Below are positions 35,001 through 47,030 of a DNA stretch of 64,000 nucleotides, piece after piece (within the stretch, counting starts at the first letter, position 1; the number at the start of each line of letters is the position of its first letter). This stretch comes from Triglochin maritima (taxonomy: Eukaryota; Streptophyta; Magnoliopsida; Alismatales; Juncaginaceae). The translations under genes were made by a program, and so were the position numbers. The notes beneath the pieces were generated by a model. That model was given only the letters and a program-made list of their open reading frames with translations, searched no databases and was not told where the DNA came from. Location: assembly GCA_963682175.1 (NCBI GenBank), contig OY821775.1, forward strand, positions 6,296,501 to 6,360,500, given 5' to 3'.

Positions 35001-36151
35001 CTTCCTCTCAGGAATCACTATTGCAGGTAATACTTTCATTTTGTTGCATGCATGTTTTCTGTTAATTCTCATTTCAATCTTTGTTTAACTGGAACTTGTG
35101 CAACAATTTTGCTTGTAGAAAAACATTTAACCCTCCCACTAGGATAAGATAGCTAATATCAGGGAGTGTGTTTTACCTGGATCTCCATATATATATGCAT
35201 CTTTCGATATTGTGCAACAATTGCGCACGTTGGAAAAAAATTAACTTTCCTACTAGGATATGATGCTAATATCAGGCCATCAGGGATTGTGTTTTACCTG
35301 GATCTCCATACATGCATCTCCCAATGACCAAATGACTAAAGTTTATTCCGTTTGCTCCTCTCTCTCTTTTGCCATATTGATTTTCACTGTTTTCTTCTAG
35401 CATAGAAGTGAGGGCTGTAATCTCAGGGATATTATTGGGCAATGTGGGTTTAATCTATCAATTGGCAAATAGGCGATATGCATTATCAATGGCCGAACCA
35501 CATTTGAGTGCAATCTTTTAGAGAATGACATGGAAATGAGGCATCTACATTGGTTGGGGCGTTGAGCGTTAAGTGACCAATTGACCATGTTATGTAAGCT
35601 TGGCTAGTTGGCTTGTTATCTTTTTAGCCTTTATGCCTGAGGTATTCAAGGCTGGTCATTACAAAATTACTCGAGCTCTATTACCAAGACTTATTTTCAA
35701 TCCTGTTACATAGTATTATCATGATTCATAGCTCCGGTAGAACGTCACTAAGGTCATTGAGACTAAGTTGCAGGCCAATCTCAAGGCCCTTTTTGACCAC
35801 CAAAAATAAAGCCATTTTGATTAGCTAATGTTCGATAAACAAGCCATTTTGGTTATGTTCGATATTCAGGTAGGGCACCACTTAATTCAATCCTTTTAGT
35901 AGGGTTGCTCGCTCTATGCAAATATTTCTATGCAAGTTAACTGTTTACATTCTGGAATGCAGCAAGAATTAGACAGAACACTACTGGACGTAGGAATGTA
36001 TGCAGTTGCACAATTGACCATCCTTTTATTGACCCTGCTGCCTTTTCTATCACAGGACGCTGTCAAAGTAATAAAAAAGAAGATGGAGAAAAATCCCAAT
36101 TCAATCAACTTCAATGTCATGGCTTTATCAAAGAAATTTGTGCCAGCGTGA
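32093..36151 (+). CDS. UCH3: Ubiquitin C-terminal hydrolase UCH3, 9 exons
   Basis: Exons: 32093-32170, 32245-32376, 32460-32513, 33444-33549, 34036-34094, 34249-34323, 34784-34832, 34950-35026, 36056-36151. All are GT-AG and join in frame to 241 aa. The peptidase C12 catalytic set is complete: Gln99 and Cys105 in [17 protein letters not shown], His176 in DQHYACF, and Asp191 in GELYEIDG; the Gln-Cys and His-Asp spacings (6 and 15) equal those of UCH-L3. The crossover loop (about residues 142-170, [18 protein letters not shown]) is of normal length. Closest remembered relative is Arabidopsis UCH3 (AT4G17510), with [10 protein letters not shown] and [11 protein letters not shown] shared. The protein trims small adducts from ubiquitin in cytosol and nucleus. 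The promoter is disturbed by an LTR fragment ending 124 bp upstream. Confidence 0.95.
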
Positions 36152-37182
36152 TTCCGCCAATTTGTTTCATGAAGATCTCTGTCATCAGAATTAGTTGTAT
36201 ATTGCACACAAAAAATCGTTTCAAATGTTTGCTTAATTTCACATGCGTGTGTGTTTCTTAAACAAATTGTAAGCTTTATGAGAAGTTGAAAAATCGTAGA
36301 ATAAGATAACTTTAGAATTGAACTTGTTGGATTTGAAGATTTTTAGACCATTTTCTTTGTTGGGCTATTCAGCAGATCAAGCACTGTGGTATAAATCGCT
36401 TCTGTCAACACGAATCCTCCATTAGCTCATCACTTCGTTGAACAATAAACTTTTACGTTCCCATGGCTAAAGTAATGTTGGGTGTTTTCGCGTGTACATA
36501 CAGTTTTGATAAAATTCAATTGTTTGATTTCTGGACATCCAACTTTCATTTAATACCAACCCGAAATCCTCTCAAAATGCTGATTAAGTCATTATTAGTC
36601 TATTATTCTTAAGACCAAAAATTATAACATTGAATGAATGACTAATGTGTCTTTTCGTCGTGATTAGACATCGAAAAATTAAAAAACAATTTTGGCATTC
36701 AAACGGTCAAAAACTATGTCATGAACAGTTGCATTTTTCCCCAAAAATTGGAGTCATTTCAGGACATCCAAACGCAATCTTCGTTATAAAATAAACGGAT
36801 ATTATAACTTGGACAGGTCTTCGCACGTATTGAAATAATATGATATAAAGAAGTCAGAACATTAACAGGACGGACGTACGAAAATGACTTGGCCTTCCTT
36901 CAATGGAAGGTTGCGGCATTGAAAGTCCTTGGTATATGATGACGAACAATGGTCCAATGATTCGGACGTTCTTATTTTGTTTCTTTTACTACTGCGTTGT
37001 CCTCACTTGAGATCGTAGACTCATGGTTGCAGCTTCCAACACCAACCGTAGAAGGCAAGAAACTTCCATTTTCTTTTCGTCACCAACCCCAACAAAAAGG
37101 TAAGCAATTGGAGACCATCATAAGAAATTTTACTACTATATTTTATCTATTTATTTGAGGAATTAGGTCACTTGACGTGGAA
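36152..37182. other. UCH3 3' flank and intergenic, no gene seen
   Basis: AT-rich; nothing recognised. Confidence 0.4.
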
Positions 37183-37623
37183 AGACCTGTCAATTTTGGA
37201 CACGACACGATTACACGACACGGACACGACACGATAAGGAAACACGATATAGACACGACTTTACACGAAATTTTTTGTATGATTGAAAGGATTTATTACA
37301 ATGTTTTGTGAACATATAAATATAAAATAATTGATACACGATTTGACACGAACACGACACGATAACACGATAAATTGTTTTTGTACACGAAACAGACACG
37401 AACTGCATCTTTTGTTAGATAATCAATTGTTTTTACTTGATTATAGTCAATTAAGATGTTATTTAGAATGAAAAATATCAATATAACATGTCACTTAACT
37501 ATTTTCAATCTAAACATGATGAAATCTTTTCAATTTATACTATACACGATAACACGAAATCCTGACACGAATGCAGAACTGTCAGACACGATAGTACACG
37601 AACACGACCCATTTGACAGATCT
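37183..37623. mobile_element. Non-autonomous hAT-like element (441 bp)
   Basis: The ends AGACCTGTCAA and TTGACAGATCT form an 11-bp inverted repeat with one mismatch. The flanks ACGTGGAA (37175-37182) and ACGTGGAT (37624-37631) are an 8-bp duplication with one mismatch. The interior is rich in ACACGACACGA, as in the element at 9429-10063, although the terminal bases differ slightly. No coding capacity. Confidence 0.8.
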
Positions 37624-37631
37624 ACGTGGAT

Positions 37632-38173
37632 AGTATGCGGATGGCTCTTCTTTAATCGGAACCTATCTTCTTTAAAAGGTTTTGAGGAAACAAATCGACC
37701 AGTATAACTGTAGGGACCTGTTTGAAAATGAGTCAACCTGACTTTGTCCCGGTTTGTATTGGTTGGGAGGCAAAGTCCAAACCTAAAAGTGGAGGGAGCC
37801 CACGTGAAGTAGAGACATGATTGTAATACTTCATACATTTTTTGCAAGATGTATTTCAATCATGAAGATCAACAAGATTTTGAAAAAAAAGAAGATAAAA
37901 AAAAAGTATCACTGTTGTAACGAAACTGACATAACCCTTCCAATCAAAATTTCTAAAATATCAATGTCCTCAACTGTCATCATTAATTTTCTCTCTGTGG
38001 CTCTACGTTTGTGGTGGAAAACGTTGAAGACACAAATCCAAGTTGATTACGTGTACTTGTTTTTTTGATATGTTTTTAGTTTCGCAAGAGAACACATTTG
38101 ACTTTGGTCCACCTATAGATTCTACTCATCGTTTTGTGACTTTTGTCTAGTTGTATCTTTCCAATATATTGGA
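37632..38173. other. Intergenic, no gene seen
   Basis: Only short frames without domains. Confidence 0.4.
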
Positions 38174-38181
38174 TTTGCAAG

Positions 38182-39526
38182 TAGGGGTGCACACGGGTCA
38201 GATTGGGTCGGGTTTGGGCTCCAACCTGACCCAACCCGAAATTTTCGGGTTCGGAAAATACCCAACCCGAACCCGAACCCATTCGGGTTGAACCCAACCC
38301 GACCCGAAATTTTCGGGTTAGTTCAGGTTGGACCCGAAATTTTGGCACCAACCTCAAGCAAGCAACTAAATAACTTCAAAAACACTTTAAAATCAAGAAA
38401 ATATTGGCCGTGTTACTAACAAGCAAATAGACTGACATTAAATGAGCGGATGTCTCAGACAAAAGGAACAAACCATAAATCAAAAATATTGGGTAATAAC
38501 AATCAACATGCTAAAATCATTTCAACCAACATTCGTCCGTTCCCCCACAAGCAAGATCGAGTGTGTGATCAACATTCAACAACACATAGATTACACTCCA
38601 AAGACCCCATTTTGATTCACACCTCTATCAACAACGCAACGATTTTCAACTTAACTTAAATTCCTTTGATCACCAAACAACAAAAAACACAAACCGACCT
38701 GCATCCATTTCTTGACGAGCAAGACGGAGTGAGCAATGGCAGCAAAATGGCTCCTCCAATCCCCGATCCCCTCCTCCATCACTGTCCACCCCCGCGCGGT
38801 GACGTCGTCGACCTCCATCCCATCGGCGTTCCTCATCTTCGCCACCAAAACCACTTCCAATCACCAACGTCTCAAATCGGTCCGATCCGTGACAACCACC
38901 ACAAACCGGAACCAAAACGGATCGAACAAGTCCCGAACCGGGCTTTCGACGCACGGTCCGAAGGGATCCGAGGGGAGAGGATTACCTGCGGTGCTGGTGA
39001 CGAGCACGCGCATAGGTTCCTTCTCCATTGGTGAGATGAGAGAGAGGTTGAGAGTGGAAAAGGAGTGGAATGGGAGAGACGACGGGTGGAGACGAGGCGT
39101 CGAGGCTGCGAGGAGATCGATAGAGAGGACTGAGGAGTGCGTGAGGGATCGACGGAGAAGACAGAGGAGTGTGTGAGGAGGGATCGAAGGAGAGGAGGCG
39201 AGGCGTCGAGGTTGCGAGGAAAGGGGCGGGGATTTGGGATGTGCGGCTCGCGAGGAGAAATATTGCAATTTGGGATTTAGGGTTAGGAAGGATATGTGTG
39301 AGGATGACACCGATTATTTAGGATTTATTTTATTTTAAAAAATCGGGTTCGGGTTGGGTTGGGTCAACCCGACCCCTCAACCCAAACCCGACCCGAAAAC
39401 TTCGGTTTTCAGATTTTTGAGACCCAACCCGACCCGACCCGAATCTCTTTCTAACCCAACCCAACCCGACTCGACAGTCGGGTTCGGGTTGGTTTTCGGG
39501 TTCAACCCGACCCATGTGCACCCCTA
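38182..39526. mobile_element. hAT-like element with perfect 8-bp TSD, carrying gene-like insert
   Basis: The termini TAGGGGTGCACACGGGTC and GACCCATGTGCACCCCTA are inverted repeats, flanked by perfect TTTGCAAG duplications (38174-38181 and 39527-39534). The subterminal regions are arrays of CAACCCGACCC/GGGTTCGGGTT. The middle (about 38690-39260) is GC-rich and unlike the ends, and contains a 146-codon frame. Length 1345 bp; no transposase. Confidence 0.9.
38736..39176 (+). other. Gene-like ORF inside hAT element, possible captured host fragment
   Basis: The frame starts MAAKWLLQSPIPSSITVHPR and continues rich in Ser, Thr, Arg and Lys with almost no acidic residues for about 90 residues, which resembles a plastid transit peptide. 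The C-terminal half becomes Arg/Glu-rich low complexity. GC content and codon use differ from the AT-rich flanks. GT positions near 38957 and 38989 could be donors of a captured exon. I recognise no family. It could be a chance frame in GC-rich DNA, so coding status is unproven. Confidence 0.35.
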
Positions 39527-39534
39527 TTTGCAAG

Positions 39535-40731
39535 TATCATATTAGGAAGGGATTACTCGGCCTTTCAGTTGTCCTTTCACTTAAACGTAAAGGGTTAAAG
39601 ATTTTTGTCACCAATGCCATTTTCATTTGATTCATAACCACAACGGCATCAATTAACAACAGTGAAAAGATACCGTTTCAAGACGATACAGTTGCATTCC
39701 ACTCTCACATAAAATTAACCCAATCAATTGTCCAAAAAAAGATACGGATATAATCCACCTTGATAGTAAAAAAAAGGCAGATATCGAAGTCTAATTTTGT
39801 TGTAATGGACATTCATGGATAGGTTTGTCTGGACATATAAAATATCCTGCTGTAAGTATGAAAACAACAACTTTATTACATGGTAATATAACTATCATAT
39901 CACAGATTCACATACACAATACTTGGTCCTGTATGGGGTGGTTGGTTCATTGCACTATTCTCTTGCCTTTGGTGGTCCATGCACTCCAAAGCCGACACAA
40001 CTTCCCCCGAGCTTGGATTTCGTTCGTTGGATTTAGAAGCATCACATCTTTTCCAGCTGTCAATGACATGTTGGATGCGACATGTGCAACTTGGGACAAT
40101 CATCCCACCAGACAAGACATTCCCAACCCCAACTTGCTGGATAAGATCGTCCCAACCAAATCCCCAACCATGTCCTACGTGGATCTGAGATTAATTTACC
40201 GCAATTTCATTTTTCTCTCCTTTTGTTTTAGAATTTGTGCATTTTATGGAAAAAAAATTAGAATAACTATATTAATGCAACAATTAAATAAAATAGATAT
40301 TTTTGTTCGTCTTAGGTTGATAAATCTTCTCAACAGAGAGTCCTCCATATGGTATATGAGTGATACACCGTAGAAATCTAGTGTATTAATTAGCATATAG
40401 TTGATGTATTGGTCGATTTCATTATGTAATGGTCTCATATCGAACCCATCAAAGATATTCCAGTCCATCTAATAATATATAAAGATGGATGGATCCTCCA
40501 TGTAATAAACTAATTAAATCACTCTGTTAAATTATAAGAGAATTAACCAATTCTTCTCCTTCTTCCTCCTTGTGTTCATCTCTTCCATTGATCTTCCTAC
40601 CCCCAATGTTCATGGATTCCATCGTTATTAGGTCAAAATTATACGTACACATTTTACTTTACCGAGCTAAAAAATATGACTTGCTATTGCTAGGATTTGT
40701 CCCGATATTTGTTATTCTAAGTTCCCCAAAG
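39535..40731. other. Intergenic, no supported gene
   Basis: A frame of 182 codons (39825-40373) has no recognisable domain and includes AT-rich low-complexity translation, so I do not call it. Confidence 0.4.
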
Positions 40732-41404
40732 TGTAGGATTCTAGCCTAATCCTAATCCTAATTGTGCCTTAATCTTGTTTAGGTGGAGATTAGGGGGAGA
40801 TGGAGATGGACGGCTGGGATTGAGAGGGATGGATGGAGGGCTTGGATGTGTTGGATGAGATGAGTGGTGGAGATGGAAGGTTTGGTTTGGATGGTTGAGA
40901 TTAGAGGAGGATGAGATATTGGTGAGCTCTCTCCCTCTCTCTTAAACTCACGACTCTCTCTCTCCCTTTGCTCACTCTCTCTCTACCTCAGAGGTGTGAT
41001 CCGGCGAGGAAGGTGGTGGAGATCTCCGACAAGGTGAAGATCGGCTCCGGGGAGTTGGTGGCTTGAGGTGAGTGGGGTCGGGTGTGTTTTCCTTCCTTTT
41101 TGAGTTGGTTTTTTCCCTCTCCTTCGATCTCACTCGAGTTCTGTGGTCGTGGGTGGTAGTTGGAGGTTGCCGGAGGTAGAGTTGTGGCTGCGGATCGTCG
41201 AGAAGGTGATTGATCGTCGTTTGGACGCGAGAGTCGTCGACGGATCGTGATTTGGGGAGACGTGCTCGTGGAGGCGTCGTCGTGGTTCTTCAAAGGTCTC
41301 TTTAGACCTTTAGGTATGTCAAGCTCGCTCACTTAATTACCGTGAGTATTTGGAAGTCGATGGTAGGCCGTTTGGCTCGTCGCGAGTAAATGTGCAGCAG
41401 ATTT

Positions 41405-42105
41405 CACTGCCTGATCGGTCGACCGGTTGGTGCAAATGGTCGACCGTTCATGAAGAGAATTCGGGCTCTGCCTCAAATCGGTCGAACGATGCCTGTGGGG
41501 CGGTCGACCGATTGTGCATTGGAGGCAAGCCTGGTGAGTTTCGGTCGACCGGGTCCCCTTTGCCGGTCGACCGTGTGCACTGTCTTAAGTCGGTTGGGGG
41601 CGTAGACCATCTAAACTGTCGACCGCTCGTTGATTTTCGTCCGACCGTGACTTAAGTGAGAATAGTGGTCGGTTCGACCGAATGTGGTTTCGGTCGACCG
41701 GACTTGTGCGCTGAGCGTGGGAAACGCTCTGGAGGAATTCGGTCGACCGAAAGGTGCTCGGCATTCGACCGAATTCATGGCGCGAGTTAGGGATTATTCC
41801 CTGGACAGATTCGGTCGACCGAGATGTGCTCGGCCTTCGACCGAATTCGTTGTGGAGTTGTGGGATTTTGTTCCCTGGTGACTATCGGTCGACCGGGACC
41901 CTCTTTGTCGGTCGACCGATTTGTCGTTTTGTTCGTTGAACCGTGAGTTGACCATCTAAACGGTCGACCGTCCCTTGATTTGAGTTCGACCGAACGAGTG
42001 TGGTGTTGTGAATCGGTCGACCGATGGAGTGCCGGTCGAAGTGGATTGCCCTGTATTTGCTTGATTCAGTCGACCGGGACTTTTGGTTCGGTCGACCGTT
42101 TGTGT
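41405..42105. repeat. Array of CGGTCGACCG palindromes
   Basis: About 700 bp containing more than a dozen exact GGTCGACCG words (for example near 41417, 41502, 41542, 41563, 41693, 41741, 41814, 41886, 41910, 41960, 42016, 42090) plus near copies, at irregular spacings of 20-70 bp with otherwise unique spacer sequence. This is the densest example of the motif in the window. Confidence 0.92.
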
Positions 42106-42209
42106 CATGTTTTGCACTATGGAGGTGCTATGGTCGTGGTTGCCCGTGTGGGGCGAGTCGTGGTGTCGATGTTCTTCCGGCAAGTGTACGAGGTGCACGA
42201 GGGTTGCGG

Positions 42210-42650
42210 TGGTTGGTTGAAAATAGACCTGGAGCCCCGTAACCGTGTGAGAGCTGCGGTTGGTTGAAAATAGACCTGGAGCCCAGCTAGTCTGTACGGA
42301 GTTGGTTGAAATTAGACCTGGAGCTCCGTAGTGCGTTCAGGTTGGTTGAAATTAGACCTGGAGCCTGAGCAGGGACCGCGTGTATGAGTTGGTTGAAATT
42401 AGACCTGGAGCCCTTATACGTTTGGGTTGGTTGAAATTAGACCTGGAGCCCTTGGTCGTATCGTGGTAGCTGTGGTTGGTTGAGATTAGACCTGGAGCCC
42501 AGCTTGGCGACGAGTGTGAGTCGCGGCGGTTGGTTGAGATTAGACCTGGAGCCCCGTGACTGTGGTGGGTGCGACGGTTGGTTGAGATTAGACCTGGAGC
42601 CCCGTACCTGTGGTGTGTGCTGTAGTTGGGTGAGAGAGTCCTGGAGCCCA
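42210..42650. repeat. Ten-copy interspersed tandem repeat inside family A LTR
   Basis: The unit core GGTTGGTTGAAATTAGACCT followed by GGAGCCC occurs about ten times, separated by 12-28 bp of differing sequence; total period 36-53 bp. The last copy (near 42627) is degenerate. The partner LTR at 4304-5893 has a shorter, degenerate counterpart. Confidence 0.93.
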
Positions 42651-43028
42651 GCCTGTTATTATGCTTTTCTTGTTGAGTAGAACTGCATGCTAGGATGATT
42701 TTATTTATGCATTTAGAGTTTGGCATACGGGGTTTCCTTCTGGAAACTCAGGCATTGTTGCATGTTTACTTTCAGGCCGTGATCGGCGTTAGGGGGTGAT
42801 GACCGAGGAGATGAGCACTACTACCGGATCCAGCTTTCTCTCAGTTGAGGTCGTGTGATTACTGCTTCCTTTGTATATGCTTTTGATGTAATCACAACTT
42901 TTGTATACTCTGATGTTCGGATATATATTATATATGTTGGTACACCTGTGTCCCTTTTATTGCGTAATATCCTCTGTTGATTGAGTGTTTATAAATTTTA
43001 AAATTTTCCGCTGCTTTGAGGATGTTAC

Positions 43029-44484
43029 CCAAACTATCAATCATGTTTTATCAGCTTTTATTATCTTTCAAGTGTACATCTTCTCATTTGGATTTTCTCA
43101 ATTAAAAGTGCTATTTTTCTCCATACCATCCAACATACGAACAAGGAATGGTAAATAAAACCCATGGACATATGCTGCATGCAAATCATTGTTATTGTAT
43201 AAAAAGCCCAACACGAGGGCGAAAAAAAAAGTGGTTATGTGAAGTTGTGAATGAGTTTTACCATTTCCAGAAGCCCAAAAGTTGAGGGACGGAAACGGAA
43301 ATACATTGGATGAAGACAACAATATATGGGCTCATGGACATATTTGTCAAATTATGTTGTTGTTTGAGGAAAACGTTTGGCTCTTAAGAATATTTACTTT
43401 CTCTGTAGACTTTGATAGAGAAGAGTTATGATTCACATCTCCTTCTCTTTATCTATTTAATGAAAACTTATCATCAAAAAAGAACAAAAAATAAATAAAT
43501 GGGCTGATGTCTAATTTTGTCGTGCATAAGCAAATTGTGATTGGGAAGAACGTGAATCACTTGTCTGATATGACCCACACTTTTGTACATTTGCACTGTC
43601 GCAGCCTTTGCCGTTGGATTATCATACTCCCACCACGCCAGAAGTCGAACGTGGAAGGTGTGCTCGCATAATTGAAATGCCTCCAAGTTGGGTTTATACA
43701 CTATCGGTTCATTGTGTCTGTTGTCCAAATTCGATGTTTTTTAGTGCACCGAAACTCATGATGAAGATATAACCATTACTCTCGGGTTGCATAATACCAA
43801 TTTTGTAGAAAGTGATGTAGATATTTGTGAAAGGCTAAAGATACTGTGAAGAAATCACCAGACTTGATTAGTAAAATCTCAAATATAATATAGCTTTGAA
43901 GTCAAATGCTAAGTATCTAAATGTCCCCATCAAATGAAACACTGTGATCTAGATCATTTTAGTTTAATATTTTCTCATCACATGAGTAGATATGCTTTGG
44001 TCACACGAGAGAGCAATAAATGAACAAACAGGGGCAGAAGAAGATGGAGTCTGGAAATGGAAGAGGGTTGGCCGCGGGTGGGAAGGCGAAATCGCTCCCA
44101 TAGAAGAATATGCTTTGGTCTAGAGCATGACTCATGTCAAATAAAACAATATTCCCGATCCACCACATTCTTATATTGAATGCTAAAATGGAACTTCAAA
44201 TAGACCATAACGAATGTTGATTAAACAGAACATCAAGAACACCCCGATTAATTTACAAATTGACCAAGCCTTAAGCTCAGCTGAAGAAGTGAATTCCGTA
44301 AGCCATCCATTCACTTCTACTATACTTCTAATCATCCCCATTCACCATGAATTGTGTGGATGAACTTTTCAGCTCCCAAACTTAACACACCCAAATATTG
44401 ACGTGAGCAAATGCTTTCGTCTCCCAGGTAAACTACAATTCCACATATATTTTACATTTTGTACTTCTGCCCTCGTACTCTTTT
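43029..44484. other. Intergenic / 3' flank of ERF gene, no gene seen
   Basis: An 84-codon minus frame (43474-43728) has no recognisable domain. No repeat boundaries found. Confidence 0.4.
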
Positions 44485-45252
44485 TTATTGGATACCCAAA
44501 GATTTCTCACCACATTCAAACAAAGAAATCTCCTGCTTAGGGGTGCTAATGGAGTCGAACTCGGACTTAATCTGCGTCCGAATCGGAACCGATTCAGGAT
44601 TCGACTCGACCCGTCTAGTTCTCTTAACCTGCCCACTCTCTGACGACGAGCTCGAGAAGCACGAGTTCGTATCGGAAGTCGTGCACGACTCCGATGACGG
44701 CTCCGGCGACGCCCTCTTCCCAGCCGTCGCCCCTCGGGCAACAATATCACCAATCCGTAGCGGAAAATTAAGCAACGCCCTCGACCCCCGCATCCGGAAC
44801 GCCGCCCGATCGTACGCCTCAGCCGCCTCCTCGGCCGTCTCGAACGTTCCAAGCCAAACCCTAGCGCCGTTCTTCGCCGGATCCCTAATCTCGGCCGCGA
44901 ACTTCCCCCACGGCCGCCGGCGCACTCCCCGGTAGTGCTTCCCCTTCATCACCGGAGCCTCCTTTTTCGCAAGAGGAGGGGCGATCTCCGGGGGCTTGAC
45001 GTCGTCAGAGAGGGACGGGACCCAGCCGGCGGTGACGGCGTCGCGGAGGATGGCGTAGAGGAGCATGTCGTCGGAGTCGTCGAGCTTGAGGGGGAGGTCG
45101 CCCCAGTTGTCGGAGAGGCAGGAGTGGAGGGACCCGAAGCTGGAGGATCGGGTGTAGGCCGGTAAGGTTACCGGGAGGTGAGCGGACTCGTCGAGGAGGT
45201 GGTGTCGGACGGAGTCGAGTAAGGTCAGGTCGGAGTCGATTGGGGTCGACAT
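44485..45252 (-). CDS. AP2/ERF group IX transcription factor, ERF1A/ERF2-like
   Basis: A single exon of 255 aa from ATG at 45252. One AP2/ERF domain at about residues 106-164: [20 protein letters not shown], then [20 protein letters not shown], then [17 protein letters not shown]. Ala and Asp at the positions that define ERF (GCC-box binding) rather than DREB specificity are present in AAEIRDP and the following helix. The N-terminus has an acidic hydrophobic patch ([15 protein letters not shown]) and the C-terminus a serine run, then a basic KRTRR and an acidic end. It is a nuclear regulator of ethylene, jasmonate and pathogen-response genes. The domain and layout fit group IXa (ERF1A/ERF2). 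The unusual RRRPW in place of RQRPW is a small change. It lies near UCH3, as ERF1A (AT4G17500) does in Arabidopsis. Confidence 0.93.
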   Translation of the reverse strand: MSTPIDSDLTLLDSVRHHLLDESAHLPVTLPAYTRSSSFGSLHSCLSDNWGDLPLKLDDSDDMLLYAILRDAVTAGWVPSLSDDVKPPEIAPPLAKKEAPVMKGKHYRGVRRRPWGKFAAEIRDPAKNGARVWLGTFETAEEAAEAYDRAAFRMRGSRALLNFPLRIGDIVARGATAGKRASPEPSSESCTTSDTNSCFSSSSSESGQVKRTRRVESNPESVPIRTQIKSEFDSISTPKQEISLFECGEKSLGIQ

Positions 45253-45328
45253 GTGGTACTACCGTCGGTGAGGATAAGAAAGGGGAATTGGATGGTTGGG
45301 CTTTGGATGAGTGGGAGGGGAAGGTGGG

Positions 45329-45336
45329 TTTTATAG
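45329..45336 (-). promoter_or_regulatory. Candidate TATA box of ERF1A/2-like gene
   Basis: The minus strand reads CTCTATAAAACCC about 80 bp upstream of the ATG, followed by a pyrimidine/purine-rich leader. Confidence 0.5.
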
Positions 45337-47030
45337 AGAGGAGGGATTGAAAACGTGGAGTTCGTTTCTTCCGTGAAATTTCGTGAGTTGGGAGCACGTG
45401 AGGAATTCTTGGGACAAACTTTGCGAGGGATGTGATTTTGGCGGGGCATGGGGGGGGATGATCCGTCGTTGATGTCAGCTTTGGTGCGTCACCAAAAGGT
45501 CATTTTCGTGCTGCATTGTTTGGGTTAATGACTACGATAGTTATCTATGTCAGTATTACTCATCGTCGATTCTTACTCTTGTAACAAGTACATGGTTGGC
45601 AAGATGCAACTTAATTTAGTAATTAAATTAACCTTAGTACATATAAAAGAAATGATGCGAGTGTTTCTTATTTCAAATTAGGGTAATTCTCTTTTCGGCA
45701 AGAATACAGTAAAATGTAGTGGAAGTAAGTCGTATACGTGAAGAAAAAATCTATAAAATTTAATTGATGTAGGATTAAAATGTCATAGCAAAATCAGGAA
45801 AATTCCGACTTTCATTCTTTCTTCAACTTCTTCTTTATAAGTTTAATGTAGTTTTAGCCTTCTGGGGAAAATGTTATGTTTTTTTATGTGCATATTTGTT
45901 GTTTATTACAGAAGGCATAATCATAACCAAAAAAACTCCCATTGTCAAATAAAATGCCATCTTTTAATAACTGACCAAATTAAAGTTTGTTGATTCGAAA
46001 GAAGTATCACACTTCGAAATTTTGAAGCCTGTCTAGACCTTCAGAATATTTGACCGAAAAAATCAATTCAAAAGGGGATTGGTTGATAAGCAAAATGTTG
46101 ACTTTTTTCCTTACATAGAATTAACAAGCGCAAACAGTATTTTTCCAGATAGCATATTCATATGCTATAACTATAAAAGTGCCTCATATTCCTCGAAAAA
46201 TAATTGGTTCCGATCAATTATAGAGAACCTTATTCCAAAAATCCCATATTCCTATTCCACAGACCTATTTAAATAAGACAAAAAACCTTCTAGAGGACCC
46301 TTATGAATTATGATATTAGAATATAACGCCTCCCTAAGAAGGAAATCAGTTAAGAAGCATTATCCAATTAAGATGTCCCTAAGTGGGAATGATGGTGGAT
46401 TTAATCTTTCTACATTATATTAACAGTAAACCAGGGACAAAGTAAGTAAAATGGCCCCCCCCATACCAACCCATCTGCCCCCAGCAATCAAGAAAGTGAG
46501 AATCTGCTCCACTTCTTTACGACTTCCACGCAGCTTCCATGAAATTAAAATTTATTTCTTGATTTCTTCCCTTTAAACTATTGATACTAAGATGAAAACT
46601 ATGTTTATGTTGTTTTTGTTTTGCAAGTGACAAAATGTATCAAATTATTTAACATATAAACTAATTTGGAAAATGGCAGAAGTAATTGCCAAAATCCCAA
46701 AAATGATACAATAGAATCCAGATGCAAGTCTATTTTCGAGAATCGATATTTGAATCTACTTAAAAAATACTAACCCGTTGAGGATAAAAGCACATTGGTA
46801 TTATTTATTCGCATAACGAATGTCACGGACTCACAGGTTCAACATTTATGAATATGATAAATTTACTTAGGACTTTAAACTGCAACAATTGATGAAGATT
46901 TGTTTTAAAAATGAATGAAGAAAAATAAAAGAGCAACAAGTATAAATATATCAATAAAATCGATAAAACAAGTATAAATCGATTGGAAGTTGGAACTTTC
47001 TTTTACCTAATTTAAAGGGTTTAGGATTCA
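45337..47030. other. Upstream region of ERF gene, no other gene seen
   Basis: AT-rich. One 65-codon frame at 46079-46276 lacks any recognisable domain. Confidence 0.4.

Larger units (their letters stand above)
40732..43028 (+). mobile_element. LTR or solo LTR of family A, diverged long copy
   Basis: The last 300 bp match the reverse complement of the start of the 4304-5893 solo LTR: GGCATACGGGGTTTCC, GGATCCAGC, TGATGTAATCACA, GGTACACCTGTGTCCC, TTTTAAAATTTTCCG and GAGGATGTTAC. Internal arrays (CGGTCGACCG motifs and GAGCC units) also correspond. The left boundary (TGTAGGATTC) and the flanking near-duplication CCAAA are tentative. Length about 2.3 kb, no coding domain. CT-rich tracts at 40925-40985 resemble the promoter leader of the other copy. 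Confidence 0.65.

Noticed and set aside
39825..40373. 182-codon ORF
   Set aside because: No domain, AT-rich tail, and no splice or promoter context; overlapping frames of similar length exist on the other strand.
41350..42267. Several 60-100-codon ORFs rich in repeated VDR/GRP residues
   Set aside because: They arise from the CGGTCGACCG array, which reads as Gly-Arg-Pro or Val-Asp-Arg depending on frame.
42210..42650. CRISPR array (repeat plus variable spacers)
   Set aside because: It lies within a plant LTR beside plant genes, spacer lengths vary widely, and no cas genes are present. It is an LTR-internal tandem repeat.
44433..44935. Plus-strand 158-codon ORF opposite the ERF gene
   Set aside because: It is a shadow of the AP2/ERF coding sequence, as are the long frames opposite 60636-61235 and 17372-17989.
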